The notes under the pieces were generated by a model. It did not search any database, was not told the DNA's origin, and was given only the letters and a program-made list of their open reading frames with translations. From positions 496,001 to 560,000 of the forward strand of contig OY762707.1 of the NCBI GenBank assembly GCA_963666295.1: a DNA stretch of 64,000 nt, written 5' to 3'. The DNA comes from QZKY01 sp963666295. Lineage in GTDB: Bacteria; Pseudomonadota; Gammaproteobacteria; Burkholderiales; Burkholderiaceae_D. A program made the position numbers and the translations under genes. This document shows positions 63,080 to 64,000 of this stretch, in pieces. How positions within the stretch are numbered: the stretch's first letter is position 1; each line of letters begins with the position of its first letter.

Positions 63080-63826
63080 TCAACCTGCTGCAACTTGTTC
63101 ACTGGTTCGCCCAAATCGCCGCTCACGCGTCTGGTACGATGCAATCGCGGCGTCCAGCGCCTTTGCATCAAAATCTGGCCAATACGTATCCGTAAAATAC
63201 AACTCCGTATAAGCGAGCTGCCATAGCAGGAAATTCGAAATCCTCTGCTCTCCGCCTGTACGGATAAACAGATCGGGCTCGGGCAAATCTGATAACGACA
63301 GGTGCGGCTTCAAATCCTGCTCGCTGAAATCCGTTTTTCCCGGTTGCAATGCGATCATCTTGTTGACGGCCTGCATGATGTCCCAGCGCCCACCATAGTT
63401 CGCACATATGGTAAAGGTCAAACGTGTGTTGGTTTGCGTTTTTTGTTCGGCACGAACAATCGCATCCCGCAGCTTTTGGTCAAAGCGGCTTACGTCGCCC
63501 GCCACCCTGAAACGGATGCCATTTGCATGAAATCGTTTAACCTCTCGCTCCAGAGTGGCTACAAACAACATCATGAGCAAGGAAACTTCTTCCGGTGGGC
63601 GGCGCCAGTTCTCGGAACTGAACGCAAAAATTGTCAGGCATTGCACACCTTGCTGCAGGCAGTTCTGAACCATTTCCCGAACAGCATCCACCCCCTTTTT
63701 GTGCCCGGCAAACCGCGGCAACCCACGCTGCCTTGCCCAGCGACCATTGCCGTCCATGATGACGGCAATATGACGTGGCACTGCAGAGGCTTCGGGAATC
63801 CCTTGCGTGGAGCTAACAGCTTTCAT
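63080..63826 (-). CDS. uppS: Undecaprenyl diphosphate synthase
   Basis: Makes the C55 carrier lipid for peptidoglycan and O-antigen. 248 residues with IMDGNGRWARQRGLPR (from residue 23, catalytic Asp), FAFSSENWRRP (near 69), and FIRTGGEQRISNFLLWQLAYTE (near 190), cut here into motifs RTGGEQR and NFLLWQ. Cytoplasmic cis-prenyltransferase. Confidence 0.97.
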   Translation of the reverse strand: MKAVSSTQGIPEASAVPRHIAVIMDGNGRWARQRGLPRFAGHKKGVDAVREMVQNCLQQGVQCLTIFAFSSENWRRPPEEVSLLMMLFVATLEREVKRFHANGIRFRVAGDVSRFDQKLRDAIVRAEQKTQTNTRLTFTICANYGGRWDIMQAVNKMIALQPGKTDFSEQDLKPHLSLSDLPEPDLFIRTGGEQRISNFLLWQLAYTELYFTDTYWPDFDAKALDAAIASYQTRERRFGRTSEQVAAG

Positions 63827-63852
63827 AAATGAGCGATGCGGCTAAAATTTCC

Positions 63853-64000
63853 TCAAACCGTCATCATGTCTTTTTCTTTTTCGGCAACCAGTTTGTCGAT
63901 TTCGGACACGAATTTATCCGTAAGCTTTTGCACGTCGTCCTGCGCGCGACGCTCATCATCCTCGGAGCACTCTTTGTCCTTGACCATCTTCTTCAAGGAA
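63853..64000 (-). CDS. frr: Ribosome recycling factor, 3' part only
   Basis: The last 48 residues of RRF: a helix ending KLVAEKEKDMMTV with the stop at 63853-63855. The typical DDERRAQDDVQKLTDKF stretch is present and the start lies beyond the window. RRF splits ribosomes after termination. Followed by uppS 27 bases on. Confidence 0.95.
   Translation of the reverse strand, partial: SLKKMVKDKECSEDDERRAQDDVQKLTDKFVSEIDKLVAEKEKDMMTV

Overview
The window looks like a chromosomal segment of a betaproteobacterium. The evidence is the 3'-end order frr-uppS-cdsA-dxr-rseP-bamA-skp-lpxD-fabZ-lpxA-lpxB, a MutL that carries the endonuclease motif, and a fused SAM decarboxylase/spermidine synthase. I cannot name the family or genus from sequence alone.

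Layout. (1) 1-6.7 kb: end of a universal stress protein gene, ssb, an MBL-fold hydrolase, rmlD, and a MarR - FUSC - DUF1656 - HlyD efflux operon. (2) 6.8-12.6 kb, all minus strand: a stress cluster with a CapA-family protein, a DnaJ broken by one frameshift, a small unknown protein, an alpha/beta hydrolase, an HPF/cold-shock fusion, a CBS protein and three Hsp20 chaperones. (3) 12.8-19.7 kb: lipoprotein, DedA, mutL, Bcr/CflA transporter, miaA, the speD-speE fusion and an elongator tRNA-Met. (4) 19.7-21.6 kb: a 30-codon remnant of a phage-type integrase just after the tRNA, then a hipBA module whose hipA is frameshifted and whose upstream region carries HipB-operator-like palindromes.

(5) 21.9-52.0 kb is an accessory adhesion/secretion block. 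Its two ends carry related ~260-bp repeats in opposite orientation. Inside are two YadA-anchor (trimeric autotransporter type) adhesins, two members of a small secreted four-cysteine family encoded beside them, a periplasmic TPR protein, and a 4003-residue type I-secreted adhesin with 23 almost identical 300-bp repeats. Three toxin-antitoxin modules follow (HipA/HTH bracketed by perfect 128-bp direct repeats, mazEF, ccdAB), then a complete type I exporter (PrtD-type ABC, HlyD, TolC) that very probably exports the giant adhesin. The intergenic DNA of this block is full of short palindromic repeats resembling neisserial dRS3 elements, plus a 22-copy CAGCAC microsatellite. I did not notice such repeats in the first 21.9 kb or, apart from 53.0-53.2 kb, in the rest of the window.

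(6) 52.1-64 kb: a fumarylacetoacetate-hydrolase family enzyme, then the minus-strand envelope operon for outer-membrane protein assembly (bamA, skp, rseP), lipid A (lpxD, fabZ, lpxA, lpxB), isoprenoid and undecaprenyl precursor synthesis (dxr, uppS), phospholipid synthesis (cdsA) and the end of frr.

The strongest candidates for something undescribed are the adhesin / four-cysteine-protein pairing, the mobile-looking repeat structure of the 30-kb block, and the recently amplified repeat array of the giant adhesin.
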